NCBI RefSeq assembly: GCF_030247195.1
Contig: NC_080671.1
Span: 12,291,343-12,355,342 of the forward strand
Length of the DNA stretch: 64,000 bases
DNA from: Topomyia yanbarensis
Taxonomy: Eukaryota; Arthropoda; Insecta; Diptera; Culicidae
Reading direction: 5' to 3'
The position numbers and the translations under genes were made by a program. The notes below the pieces were generated by a model. That model had not been told where the DNA came from, made no database searches, and was given only the letters and a program-made list of their open reading frames with translations. Below, piece by piece: positions 1 to 11,509 of the stretch (positions within the stretch are counted from its first letter, which is position 1; every line of letters starts with the position of its first letter).

Positions 1-444
1 ATTTCAGCTCATATCCGGTACAACCCTGCCATTATTGTCAAAGGTCGTTCTCTAGTGCACACTTCTCCCACTGGTTTTGACGGGCAAAACCACGCATGCA
101 ACGTCGGCGGGACCGGTTGGCGCGGCAGTGTCTCCGGTCGATTTGCAACACTAACGACACTAGGGACTCACGGCAATTCCCCGTGTGTGCATAAATACTC
201 CAAATGAACGGGCTGTCCCTACACGCGGCCGCCGTCACCGCCGCCGTAAGAACAAGACCACCCAAGTTGAGCCATTCATTACTTTGGCTGCTCCTTGCTC
301 AAACGTTGAGCTGCTGGTGATATTATTCCACGTGTAGAAGCAAAGGTGGTGGTGATGGCGACGGCGGTGGTGGCGAACACTGAGCCCAGGTCCTTTCCCA
401 GGTTCCCAGCTTGGTGAGTAGAAGGAGTAGTAGCAAAAAAACGC
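1..444. other. No gene recognised; GGT/GGC-rich stretch
   Basis: I see no supported coding region here. Positions 341-376 are low-complexity, with GGTGGT and GGCGGT triplets. The end of the segment abuts copy A of the large duplicated repeat, so this may be flanking host sequence. Confidence 0.4.
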
Positions 445-2694
445 TTTTAATCCACCTAACAGTGTGATGAGACATTTCTTATAACTCTTATCACTCTCTT
501 CGGATATTATATCGTTTGAGAACATTTAGAACTTAATGCTTCGCGATGTTTTTGATAACACATACTACATGGGATAGTGGCAGGACTCAGAGAATCGCTC
601 AAATCAGCATAGGACAACATCAGTGCTAGAAATCTCAAACCAAATAAATGGGAAAGCGAAAAATGGCCCATTAAATAGACATACCAACGAATTATTGTTA
701 ATGCTCTGTTAATAAAATATCTAAATTGTGGTGGGAAAACTGAATTTTCCTAAAGGGGTTATATATTGTACTGAGCCAAAAAAATCGATTTTTTTTAATC
801 GATTTGAAGTTTATACTTTACTCAAATTTCCAACGCGACTGAGAACTAAGAAATCAACGCTTTTTCTTGAAAACTACTAGCAGTGACACCATTCAAAGAA
901 AATCAACAGTGAATATTTCCAGACTAGGTTTTATTTCCTATTTAAGAACTATTGTGTTTTATATTCTAGATTGCATGATTCAGTGATCGAAACCCAAAAC
1001 TTCATAAAGTATTTGAAATTATTAAATTAAAATGGGTTTTTGCTATTGAAATTGACAAAATTATAGTATCGCCCCTTTGGCGATTGTTTACTTTTTCGGT
1101 CCCACCTATCAGCATTGAAGTATCGCCCTTACGTTTTTTACAATAACTACAGTTTTACACCACCGATTTCGTCCGGGTTTTTTCAATGGCAATCATTGTT
1201 ACTATTTACAGCTGGTATCAGCTTGATAATCCTAAAAAATACGAAAAAACAGTTTCGCCTCTAAACTGCTAGCAAAAAAAGTATCGCCCTGATTGTTTGC
1301 ATGGAGCGTGGAGGGCGAAACTTTAAATAAACAAACAAAAATACAGTTTCGCCCGTTGTATTTTTTGCTGTAGTTTAAGAAAGCAAAATCGTAGAATCCA
1401 AATTTTTAGGTTAATTTGTTGCGTTTCAAAGCCCTCATTCGCATGTATGAAAAAAAGCCTTATGTTTATATTTGTAAGTATCGCCCTTTTCACAAAAAAG
1501 CGTTGAAATGGAATCGCAGATCCTGATATCACGCTATCTCTGAAGTGCATGCGTGCATAGTTCCAAATTTTACTTCGAGTTCGACTTTTTCTAAAGGTGA
1601 CTTCCCAGTAGTATCCTTGATTTGAATTATTATCGCTAATCCTAATGCCAAAGAACAAATAAAAACCTCTCGAAAACGAACCGTTTGGGAAAATCATCAT
1701 CATTACTGGAATTTTCATTTTCACGAAACTTTTCGATAACCTTCCGTCACTTGCGTTAATGCACTGGGTGCACAGTGCTCTGAAAACCTAGCGAAATCGT
1801 CTTAGGGCACCAGCGGGTCTAAATCAGAGCTATCTGTGCGGCGAGTTAAATCTGTAAAGAATACTAAAAATTAATTTCTCTTCCATAATTTTCAGTTCAG
1901 CAATTCGAGAGATCGTGCTCACCGCAAGCCATGAAAAATAGACTACGTTGTGAAGCGATGGTCATTATTTATTAAAAAATCACGGTTAAATAAAAAATTA
2001 AACTATTAAAAAATTTCAAATAGTTTTTAATTTTCACAAACTTATTAGGAAAAATTGTTTAATAAGCTTACGTAATATTGTGTAGGAAAAAAGCTGAAAG
2101 TTTCAGTATTTTCTCTATCTGCAACATATAAACCCTTAAGTATACCAATTAAATGGTATACGAATTGGAATAAGTTCGCCAAATTTTGGAAGAAGTAACT
2201 AATAACCCCTTGAAAGCTACCTAAAAATTGTTGTAGTTCGATGCAATAAAATAATCCCCAAAAATGAAATGTACCTATTAATGTGAAATAATACATACAA
2301 TAAAGAATAATACATACAATAAAGACCCATTTTTATCTATCTCATGGTGTATTTTAGGCGGACAAAATGGGGACATTGACTAAATCGGGCAATTTTTTTT
2401 CTTTTTAATAAACTGAAGCTGTTAAAATATTCTTCCCGTCCCTTGATGTAGTCTGATAACTATTTCTGATTATGATGAACTTTTTATTTTTACATATTTC
2501 CATCTTCATGATAAGGAAAACATGCGCAAGAAAGGATTTACTCGAATTCAGTCTTGTTCGTCTGCTAGAGCCCATCAAACATATGTTCATATTTGGCTGA
2601 TAAAATCGGGGTTTCAATGTATTATAATAGATATTCAGCATTCGAAGAAGTTTCTTGTGAACGAGTGTAGAACGACTTTGTTTCTACTTGCTTG

Positions 2695-4387
2695 CCGGAA
2701 ATTCGGTTTGGTGAAAATCGATCATACTGTCCAAACCGCATAATTCCGAAACCGTAATTTTTGAAGTTTTAAAATTATGCAGAATTAATTTTTCAGAAAA
2801 TAGTAACAGAGTTCGTGTTGTCTTTAGCGAATTTGTTGAGACTTTATTATAATCATGAATATTAACTTGAGAAAATTCACCATAAATACTTCTTGGACGA
2901 TATACCGTCAAAATTATTTTATCAAATGATGCGCTGTTTAACGTTTGTAAAACTCATTGAAGATACTAAACCTCCGAAATTGGCGGTTTCAAAATGATGC
3001 TATCTTGACCTTAAATTACTGTTTTTAGACATTTGACCTATACATATAATTGGTCATACAATAAAAATCAAATGCTCATCAAAATCGATCAGAACCTGCT
3101 AGAGTCGAATGGAAATCGTCGTTTTTCATAAATTTCTCTCTACATTCGGAAAGTGTTATCCTCGTTATTAATCATATTACGTTTTCGTCTCAACTCGACG
3201 CATTCCCAAAATAAAAACCTGTTTTAATCCACCTAGTGGTGCAATTGTGCTTGTCTCATTTGTCCAGACTACGATTCCATGGCTGGTTATGTTCAATACA
3301 ATGGTGGAAATGAATATTACATGTTTAGTACGATTTGCACATACATACAATGGATCGACAGCCACGATCTTGAGATACTATGTGATACTATGTGATACTG
3401 AAACATCGCTTGAAACCAGCGGCGGATCATGGAGAAAGATCCGGGAGGTCCAGGTCCTGCCGAAAATTTTCAACATGTTAAGAAATTTTAAACTAGTTTT
3501 AATTTTAAAGTAGCAACCCCTCACTGCATACTCCCTCCGGGCCGGTATGATTGAGGATTTTTAGAGTGATTGCATAACCTTTCTATATTAGAAAGGCAAA
3601 AATGTACCAAAGTCCAAAAAAGTCAATTTTTGTCAAACATCTCAATGTTTCATGCATTTTAAAGTCATTTGGCATCAAAAATACAAATTTGATTTTGAAA
3701 TTTTTCATTTCATTTGTGCAAATCGATCCAGCCATCTCTGATTAACAAAGGTTACATTTTTTTCCACATATACACATACACACACATACATACACACAGA
3801 CATTTTCCGATCTCGACGAACTCAGTCGATTGGCGTATGACACTCGGCCCTCCGGGTCGGGATTAGACTGACGAATTTTAGAGTGAATGAGAAAAGCAAA
3901 AACATTTTTAGCAAATGTTGAAAGTTATGCATTTTTTTGTGAGCAGTTCTATGTTTCATAGACATTAAGTCAATTTTAACTTCGCTTCCTATTAACTAAA
4001 GACCCTTATTACAGTACATTTCTACAAAAACGAGCTCAATTTGAAAATAAATCTGAGGATTATGATTGATTACAGAACTCTGGAATTTTCTATTGGAATG
4101 TTTCCAGGCAGGATTTTGATATTGATGCAATTAGACAACTGTGAAATCAAGACCAATAGATCAGTTACATATCAGGACCCCATTCCGACAATTTATCAAA
4201 AGTCCTCATGATGTTTACAACAACAGGTTATCAATGTACGGATCAAATAATTGTTATTGTAATATTGAATTAAATCAGTCTGCATCAATAAATTTTCAAC
4301 TTCAATCCAATATTTTTTTTGGGTCTGGTGGGGGGGTGGTGGTTGTATGGTGTTAAACCCCAAAACCTTCTCTTGGCTACGCCGTTG
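2695..4387. mobile_element. hAT-like non-autonomous insert nested in copy A, left end lost
   Basis: The right end TTGGCTACGCCGTTG at 4373-4387 matches the right terminal repeat of the corresponding insert in copy B (24694-26497). In copy A the left terminal repeat is missing: TTGCCGGAAATTCGG replaces the longer sequence of copy B. No coding capacity is visible. The assignment rests on comparison with copy B, where both ends survive. Confidence 0.5.
3232..3901. mobile_element. Short repeat of the AATCCACCTAGTGG family, nested in copy A
   Basis: It starts TTTTAATCCACCTAGTGG and ends with a degraded GAGAAAAGCAAAA. The same start and the same 3' block (CCGATCTCGACGAACT, then GGCCCTCCGGG) recur at 14919-17546 and 25229-26013. 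It contains a piece of the GGCGGATC-type hAT MITE near 3418-3512. A CA-rich stretch lies at about 3770-3800. It has lost about 124 bp relative to copy B. Confidence 0.6.
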
Positions 4388-5278
4388 CTTGGAGTTATTT
4401 ATTTCGCTTTTCATTTTCCGATATGTTTCAGATCGATCCGATGGTTATAAGTTAGAAAAAATGCAGTCAGAAGGTTCGCACAAATGAACATTTTTGTACT
4501 GATAAGTTATCAAGTTCCTTCCAGACAACTTGGAAGTGTTTGGTGATTATTTCTAACGGTTGTAGATAGAAAAATAATAATGTTTGGCTTATTTCAATGG
4601 ATTATTACTATATTGAACAATAAATAGGCGACAAAGAGTAATCCACAAACAACAAGCCATAACTTTTAAAGTATTCAAAATAGATATTTGAAGTCTTCAG
4701 TAAAGTTATTCGCAAAAATAAGAGCTACAAATTTGCTGAAGGCATCATTTCGATATAATCACTTCCAAGAAAATTTGTGAAAATATCTCACTCATAGGGG
4801 GATTAATCAGCAAAAGCACAATACCAAAAGAAAGGTCATATTGCCTCCATTGAATTCTCCGAAGATACTATTGACCTAAAATAAGCCGTTTTGGCGTTAA
4901 TAATAGATTACATGTTTTTGGTCATATTTCTGGCAATGGGAAATGATAAAAATCTTTCGTCCGAATTTAATGTTAAATATCTCTTTTGATAATAGTCCGA
5001 TTTCAACAATCTATAGCTTGTTCGAAAGATATTCGTTAAAGCTGTCTAAAAACATATGAATTGTTAATCTATATTGTCAATTTCGGGAGATAATTCAAAA
5101 AAACTGCAAAAAACGCCATTTTTACGCATTCAAACATTCATATCTTGAAAACTAAACATCAGAATCAAAAACAAATTAATAGCGTTCATACTGTTTTTTA
5201 GTTCTTTCATTTAAAATTGGTTTGGTTAAGATCGGTTCAGCCATTGCTGAGAAACACGAATGAGAATTTGTCCGTTAC

Positions 5279-5318
5279 ATACACACACACACACACAGAC
5301 ACACACACACACACACAG
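5279..5318. repeat. Interrupted (AC)n microsatellite
   Basis: Two AC runs are separated by a single AG interruption close to the 3' end of copy A. Copy B carries an uninterrupted and slightly different run at the same place. Confidence 0.9.
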
Positions 5319-5438
5319 ACATTGTCCCAAATCGTCGAGCTGAGTCGATTGGTATATAAGACTCGGCCCTCCGGGCCTCGGAAAAAATCTTGAAAGTTTG
5401 AGCGAATTCTATACATTTCTTTTATAAGAAATGTAAAA

Positions 5439-5976
5439 ATGGGAAAACAACACGAGAGTGCACATTCTGCATGCATATCACATACGCAGAACGTTTGTGT
5501 GTAACCGGCAAAAGTGCATGCATGCATGCATCGAATGTAGTTGCTCTCTCGCTCTCTCTCTTTTATGCGCTCATCCAAAGTGCAGTCAGGGTGTGTGCGC
5601 AAGCATAACCGAGCATATGCATAATGCGGGTCACCCTTATTGGCGCGAGTAATGTCTTTATGCTGCATAGTATTAAGGGGATACATGCAACTTGGAAAAA
5701 TTGCGACAATATGTAGGTGGACGCTGATTGAACAATTTGGAAGATTTGGTGAATTGTGGCTTTTAATCGGAATATAAATGTATTGTAGCCCACTTATAAT
5801 GTTTGAGCTTTAAGTAAAACATCTAATAAGAAAGTAATTGGCATTGAAAATTCACTTTCACGCCATCCAACCAATTTATGCGTATTTCGTATAACCATTA
5901 AGCTTTATTGAAGAGCATCGGGTGTTTGCAAAATTAGTTTAATGATTTTGCTGCATAAATTTTAACAAAAATCCTG
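5439..5976. other. No gene recognised
   Basis: Apparently single-copy flank of copy A. It has a small CATG-rich palindromic stretch near 5515-5532 and a CT-rich tract near 5540-5560. I see no coding or RNA gene signal. Confidence 0.35.
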
Positions 5977-6045
5977 TTTTAATCCGTCTAGTGGTAAAAT
6001 TGTGCCTTTCTCATTTCACCAAACTATGATTCCATGGCTGCTTAT
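5977..6045. mobile_element. 5' fragment of the AATCCACCTAGTGG repeat family
   Basis: TTTTAATCCGTCTAGTGG followed by GTGCCTTTCTCATTTC matches the 5' end of the elements at 3232 and 14919. Similarity is lost after about 70 bp, so this is a truncated piece. Confidence 0.5.
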
Positions 6046-6577
6046 TGGACGGGCAACTTTTTTGAACTTTATTCGGAACACTGCTGGTAATTAGCTCTAC
6101 AAACCATATGTCAAATATATGCTATTTCCTATAGCTCTAGCTCACTCACAAGCATTTAGAAGTGGTGAATGGTGAAATTTATTGAAAATCGGAAATAAAA
6201 AACCAAAACTCAATAAAAACTCCCACAATTACTCTGCTCATCTCAAAACTTTAGGTAGATATTTAACTTTTTAATAACAAACAACCTTGTTGCAAGTTAC
6301 ATAATGGTTAGAGGCTGCCGGAAAAAAAATTATTTAACTTTGAAGATCAAAAAAGTTTTTGAAAACGTTCAATTCTAAGCATGTGCGAGAAAGAGAATAT
6401 AATGTTATATTACAATATCTTTTTACCACAAAGTCGGATCCGTTTGTAGTCTCCTGCAATGTTGATCTTTTCATCTTCAGCTATACAGTAGAATGACAAG
6501 AAAAAAATTACCCCTATCGGCCCACCTCTGAGACGATTCCTAGTCCTGCTCCAAATTTGAAGCAAATTGAACAAGTC
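6046..6577. other. No gene recognised
   Basis: AT-rich sequence between a repeat fragment and the D37E mariner. I see nothing that supports a gene. The last 60 bases are the insertion flank of the transposon. Confidence 0.3.
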
Positions 6578-6579
6578 TA

Positions 6580-7864
6580 AAGGGCGAACACGAAATTATT
6601 GCGACACAATCAACAGGGCATAACTTTTTTACCATTGGGTAAAAATCAACCAAACTTTGCACACTTTCTCATTGATGTGTATTGTTTACATGCTGTCAAA
6701 CTCGAAATCGTGTTTTTCGATTCAACGAAAATGGAGGTGAACCAACGCAAGTCGAGAGAACAAATTCTTTCCAAACATCTGGAATTTCCTGACCTGTCGC
6801 ACTGGCAGTTGGGAAAAATGTTGAACATTCACCATTCAACCGTTTCCAGAGTGTTGAAGCGGTTCCAGGAGCGGTTGACGTTGGACCACGGCAAAGGAGC
6901 TGGAAGAAAACCGGGACCGGAGAACAAAAAGACGGAGGGAAACGTGAATCGGATGATTAAAGCAAATCCCAACGTCTCAAGCCGTGATTTGGCTAAAAAG
7001 ATCGGCATGTCGCAGAGCTACGTCCAGAATGCAAAGAAGAGAGCTGGACTACATACATACAAGGTACAGAACTTCCCAAACCGCGATGAGCGGCAACAAT
7101 CGACGACTAAAACTCGGGCACGGAAGCTCTACGAGAAGATGCTGACAAAATATGGCTGCTGTGTGATGGACGACGAATCGTATATAAAAGCCGATTTTAA
7201 GCAAATTCCGGGGTTGGAGTTTTTCACCGGCAAGAGCAAGTTCTATGTGGACGACAAATTTAAGAAGAAGAAAATTTAGAAGTTCGCCTCCAAATATCTC
7301 ATTTGGCAGGCCATCTGCTCTTGCGGACTGAGGAGTGAGCCTTTCGTGACGAAGGACACAGTAAATGGCGAGATCTACAAATCTGAGTGCCTCGAGAAGC
7401 GCCTTTTGCCGTTCTTGCAGCAGCTCGACGTGATCAGCCGCTCCGCTATTTTGGCCAGATTCTAAAAGTGTCCTGGAGTGGTATGAGGCCAATTCTGTCC
7501 ATTTTATTACAAAGGACATGAATCCGCCAAACTGTCCGGAGCTGCACCCGGTAGAGCAGTACTGGGCAATGATGAAGCGGGAACGTCGGAACAGCAAGAA
7601 GACAGTCAAAGACGAGAAGGACATGTTAAGAAAATGGAAAAAAACTGAGAAATTGATACCGGATGACAATGTAAAGACTTTGATGGAGGGCATCAAACGA
7701 AAATGCGTTCAATTTTACACTCAAGGCTCTATCGATTAACTTTTCTTTTGATTTTTGAAGTAAATATATGTATAAAACTACCCTAAAATTTTGGTTTGAT
7801 TTTAAACATTATAAGAACATTGGCATGACATTTTCGGTGTCGCAATAATTTCGTGTTCGCCCTT
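6580..7864 (+). mobile_element. ITmD37E-type Tc1/mariner transposon
   Basis: The 1285-bp element has perfect 28-bp terminal inverted repeats at 6580-6607 and 7837-7864 (outer bases AAGGGCGAACACG). It is flanked by the TA target duplication expected of the IS630-Tc1-mariner superfamily (6578-6579 and 7865-7866). The single internal gene is a transposase broken by a nonsense codon, a frameshift and a small deletion. Identical terminal repeats suggest a relatively recent insertion. The coding lesions mean it could move only if a relative supplied transposase. Confidence 0.93.
6731..7739 (+). pseudogene. D37E mariner transposase, broken
   Basis: A transposase binds the terminal repeats and performs cut-and-paste transposition with a DDE triad. 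The start at 6731 begins MEVNQRKSREQI. Two N-terminal helix-turn-helix regions follow (LSHWQLGKMLNIHHSTVSR, then SSRDLAKKIGMSQSYV). The first catalytic Asp lies in CCVMDDESY near 7175. An in-frame TAG at 7277-7279 interrupts the protein, and the same frame resumes with KFASKYLIWQAICSCG. A frameshift occurs near 7440. The second catalytic Asp is in FWPD at about 7453, followed directly by SKSVLEWY, so about six residues expected after FWPD are missing. The third acid is the Glu of PVEQYW near 7552. Adding back those six residues gives D37E spacing, the mosquito subgroup. The C-terminus ends TQGSID with a stop. The gene cannot give an active enzyme as it stands. Confidence 0.93.
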
Positions 7865-7866
7865 TA

Positions 7867-8240
7867 GCTACCGGACCAACGTGCCTGAAGTTTGCATGAA
7901 ATTTTTTGATAATTTACATGGAGAAAACCTACAATCTCGCACGGTTTTTTGATTTCAGAGCCGTTGAATCACGTGGAGTACCTACTCGAGCGGTATTAGA
8001 CGCCATTGCCTGCAACTATAGTAGCATAATCGTTGTGGAACGCTTGTTCGTCATTAGCCTTTGCGATAAGGTTGCTCGTGTTGTTGCGGTTTCGATTCCC
8101 CCCACGGTACGGCTACGAAAGGAGGCCGCTGAATACAGGCAATTAAAAGCCTTATAGAAGGTATCTACGATTCCAAAAACTTTTACTTTCCTCGTTTGTG
8201 CTACGCGGTGTCTCGATTTACAGAACCGTGTGCCATCACG
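7867..8240 (+). other. Region upstream of the BEL/Pao gag
   Basis: This is probably the 5' untranslated part, or an LTR remnant, of the following BEL/Pao element. I could not define an LTR because no second copy exists in the window. GGTTTCGATTCCCCCC near 8087-8102 resembles a tRNA T-arm or B box, but no cloverleaf could be drawn around it. Confidence 0.3.
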
Positions 8241-9840
8241 ATGTCCACCGATCGTCGCATCAAGGGACTGAAGCTGCGACAAAGCAGGCTGTTTTCGTCG
8301 TTCAACGCGATCAAGAAATTATTTGATAGCTACGACGACCAGTGTTGCGAATCGAGCGAGAAGCACATCAAGCCCGTTCGTTCGCGGGCGTGTACGAGCA
8401 GCATGCCTAGCGTTCTTCATCGTTCGCGCTCGGGTGAAGCAAAACCGCGAGCGAGAATGCTCGCGAGAAACCCAAGCTTTCTTAAAGGTTTCATCTAGTA
8501 TGTAGCGCAATTCCAGGAAGCTTTTCTCGCGAATGCTCGTGTGGCGTGTTATCTCGCATTCGAGAAACGCGTTGAAGAGCACAGGCGAATGTGAATGCAC
8601 GAAGAGCATGGACTACTAAGAGTAACACTGTGTAAAGTGCTCAGGCGCGTCCGTAAACGCTTCGCTTTCCGCTTCAGCTTGTCATCGGCCGAAGGCTTTT
8701 AAGCGCCAACGAACGAGAATAGCATCACTGACGACGACGACGACTACGACGACAGTAATGCCAATGAAGTACCAGTGCGCCTAGAGAGCCTCATAATGCT
8801 CTGGGCAGACTTGAATACGGTCCCGGCGGACCTGGAGGCTCTCGACGAAGCAAATCTGGATGAGCAGCTGAAGCGACGAACGGACTATGAAGCGGCTGCT
8901 ACCGACCCAAGGGATTTTTGCTGGTAAATAATAAAGAATTAATTCCGAGCGTTTCTAGTTCTCCTTCAAGTAGTCTTGGCCCTTCATCGTCATCGCAGCT
9001 GCACTTGCCGGATGTAAAACTTCCCGTCTTTAGTGAAAATTTGGATAGCTGGCTAAATTTCCACGACTTATTCGTTTCGCTGGCCCATTCGTCAGTAGAA
9101 CTTTCCAACATTCAGAAATTCTACTATTTGCGTTCGTCATTGTCGGGTGAGGCTTTGAAGCTGATTCAAATTATTCCACTCAGCGCGAGCAATTGTATAG
9201 TGACTTGGAATCTGCTTATCGAACATTTCCAAAATCCAGCGCGTTTGAAAGAATCGTATGTCAACGCATTGTTCGAGTTCCATTCGCTTAAAAGAGGAGA
9301 GTTTGCTTCGGAGTTGCATTCATTGGTGGAGAAATTTGAGGCCAACGTCAAGGTTCTTCAACAGTTAGGGGAGAAGGTCCAATTCTGGGACATTCTACTG
9401 ATTTGGATGCTGAGTATTCGCCTCGACCCGATGACGAGAAGAGACTGGGAGTAATTTTCAATGACGAAGGATGCCATCTCGTTCAAGGACCTGACCTCAT
9501 TCATCCAACGCGGGGTCACCGTGCTGCAGAATATTCAGAGTAATGCGGTAGATGTCCCCATTGCCGGAAAAGTAAAGAAGCGTTCTCAACGACCAGTCGC
9601 AAGTAACAATGCAGCACAGTTTAACGCAAGGAAGTGCATCGTCTGCAACAACCATCATCCACTCTAACAATGCGCGACGTTTTCCAAGATGAGTCCGGAG
9701 GATAAGGAGGAGGAAGTTCGTCGCAATCATCTCTGTCAGAACTGCTTGCGGAAGGGTCATCAAGCGAAGGACTGTTCGTCGACGAGTACCTGCCGCAAGT
9801 GTCGGGGAAAGCATCATACTCAGCTTTGCTCTAGTCAACA
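8241..9840 (+). pseudogene. BEL/Pao retroelement gag-like region, broken
   Basis: Gag packages the element RNA. A possible start at 8241 reads MSTDRRIKGLKLRQSRLFSS, similar to N-termini of BEL gag proteins, but the frame stops at 8498. A DUF1759-type core starts near 9000 with LPVFSENLDSWLNFHDLFVS and continues through FYYLRSSLSGEAL to about 9450. An in-frame TAA follows RRDWE at 9452-9454, after which the same frame resumes (SFKDLTSFIQRGV). A second TAA at 9665-9667 falls inside the first zinc knuckle (CIVCNNHHPL). Two more Cys/His clusters follow in frame: CQNCLRKGHQAKDC (a CCHC knuckle) and CRKCRGKHHTQLC. The frame is then lost near 9830. The domain order matches BEL/Pao gag, and the stops show a dead copy. 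Confidence 0.85.
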
Positions 9841-9861
9841 ACCAACCAGCCAACTACACAG

Positions 9862-10362
9862 ATGAGAAGTCCATTCACGCTGCATCTACCAACAATCCAC
9901 CCACTGCATCTATGTCAGCTACCATCGAGCCTGCGAGCTTCGCTTCCGTTAGTCAAGGACAGAAAGCAATCCTACTTGCTACAGCTGTTGTCATCGTTGT
10001 CGACGACAGTGGAGCCGAGCACACAGCACATGCACTGCGAAATTCCGGTAGCGAATGCTGTTTCGTTACCGAATCATTCTCCCAGCGAATCATAGCGCAA
10101 AGGAAGAAGGTCCTTCTTCCGATAGCTGGCATTGGTCTATCGGCGATGCATGCTAGGCACAAATTGTCATCCACTATTCGCTCTCGCACAGGAAGGTATT
10201 TGACTAGTTTGGAATTTCTAGCTCTTCCCAGAATTACCATTAATCTGCCGTCGAATTCTGTTGATACTTCGGCTTGGAAGAGTATACAGCTAGCTGATCC
10301 GTCATTCTGCAGTACGAACGCAACCGATCTCATCTTGTGGGGCATGCTATTCCGTCGAAGAA
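9862..10362 (+). pseudogene. BEL/Pao aspartic protease domain (DUF1758-like), active site altered
   Basis: This part of the polyprotein normally cleaves Gag and Pol. LLATAVVIVVDDSG near 9970 and HALRNSGSECCFVTE near 10025 fit the family. The residue that should be the catalytic Asp of the DSGS motif is Asn (RNSGS), which would inactivate the protease. The domain continues through ARHKLSSTI and ITINLPSN, and the frame is lost near 10360. It is in a different frame from the gag region. Confidence 0.75.
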
Positions 10363-11509
10363 GCTGCCTGCGAGGAACACTTCCGTCGCACGGTAACCCG
10401 CAACACCGAAGGTCGATACATAGCTCGACTGCCAATGAAGCAGGACGTGTTGGCTGGCCTCATCGACAACCGTCGTACCACTCTACGTCGTTTTCACCAG
10501 CTAGAAGGTCGTCTAGTCCGCAATCCTGACCTCCATTAACTGTATAGAGTTTTCATCGAAGAATACCACGCATTAGGGGACATGCCGCGCGTAACGGACT
10601 ACGAGAATCCTCCGACTCCATGCTATCATCTTACTCATCACGCTGTACTACGTGAAGATAGCACGACGACCAAACTGAGGGTAGTTTTTGACGCGCCGTG
10701 TAAAACCCCCAATGGACCATCACTGAAGGACGCGCTTCTAGTTGGACCAACCGTGCAAGAAGACCTAAACACACCCACCCATGTTGATCGCCGACATCAA
10801 GCAGATGTACCGCCAAGTCCTGGTAGACGAGCAGGACACTCCTCTACAGCGAATTGTTTGGCGTGTTTCCCCCGACACTTCGATGGAAACCTTCGAGCTG
10901 AAGACCGTAACGTACTGTACAGCCAGCGCACCATACCTTGCAAAGAGAGTTCTTCAGCTACTAGCCAACGATGAGAGCGACAAGTACCCCAAAGCAGCTG
11001 AAGTTGTACGTCGACGATCTGTTTTCCGGTGGACCCAACGTAGCAGAAACAATCGCTTTACGTAAGCAGCTGGACGCGCTGTTGCTCAAGGGCGGATTCG
11101 AACTCCGCAAATGGGCGTCCAACGAACAAGCACTACTGGAGGATATCCCAGCAGAAAATCGTGCTGTACAAGGGTCAGTCGACCTAGACCGAGATCCGTG
11201 CATAAAAACGCTTGGACTGCACTGCGAACCGTCCAGCGACCAGTTCCGCTACAAAATTCAGCTTCCTCCATCGACAACAGATACACCGATACACCGCTAA
11301 CGAAACGCATCGCACTGTCGTACATCGCACGTTTGTTTGATCCGCTTGAATTTGTCGAACTCATCGTAACAACCGCCAAAATATTCATGCAGATTCTCTG
11401 GACCTTGAAGGATGACGACGGCAAGACTTGGAGCTGGGACAACGAACTACCGACAGCCATCAAGGAATGCTTGCAAGAGTACCAATCCAATAAGAAGGTG
11501 ACGTCATAA
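10363..11509 (+). pseudogene. BEL/Pao reverse transcriptase region, broken and 3'-truncated
   Basis: Reverse transcriptase copies the element RNA into DNA. Polymerase sequence is spread over several frames. The linker reads RRTLRRFHQLEGRLVRNPDL (one frame, stop near 10540). Next come LRVVFDAPCKTPNGPSLKD, then motif A (LIADIKQMYRQV, about 10782), motif B region (CTASAPYLAKRVLQ, about 10920) and motif C (LYVDDLFSGG, about 11003). At least three frameshifts separate these blocks. A last block (KRIALSYIARLFDPLEFV to WSWDNELP) runs to about 11450. The remaining RNase H, integrase and 3' LTR are absent. Similarity ends where a palindromic element begins at 11510, so the insertion or an associated deletion probably truncated the copy. 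Confidence 0.85.

Larger units (their letters stand above)
445..5438. mobile_element. Large composite repeat, copy A (~5.0 kb)
   Basis: This segment aligns along its whole length with 22732-27627 in the same orientation. Both copies begin TTTTAATCCACCTAAC and end ATAAGAAATGTAAAA, and similarity stops abruptly at both ends. A 12-bp inverted repeat lies just inside the termini (ACATTTCTTATA at 472-483, TATAAGAAATGT at 5423-5434). The 3' copy also belongs to a terminal hairpin. No flanking target-site duplication is visible (left flank AAAAACGC, right flank ATGGGAAA). No protein domain is recognisable. Copy A keeps about 252 bp (around 822-1073) that copy B lacks, and lacks about 124 bp that copy B has at 25711-25834. 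The class is unknown. Subterminal inverted repeats, a 3' hairpin and the missing target duplication recall non-autonomous Helentron-type elements, but that is inference. Confidence 0.8.

Noticed and set aside
5237..5686. 149-codon minus-strand ORF rich in Cys/Val
   Set aside because: It reads through the AC microsatellite and the end of copy A, and its composition reflects the repeat.
8087..8102. tRNA-like T-arm sequence GGTTTCGATTCCCCCC
   Set aside because: No matching acceptor, D or anticodon arms could be drawn. It may be part of the BEL/Pao leader.
8323..8609. Overlapping Arg-rich ORFs on both strands in the gag leader
   Set aside because: They are shadows in the G/C-rich 5' part of the BEL/Pao element and have no independent support.
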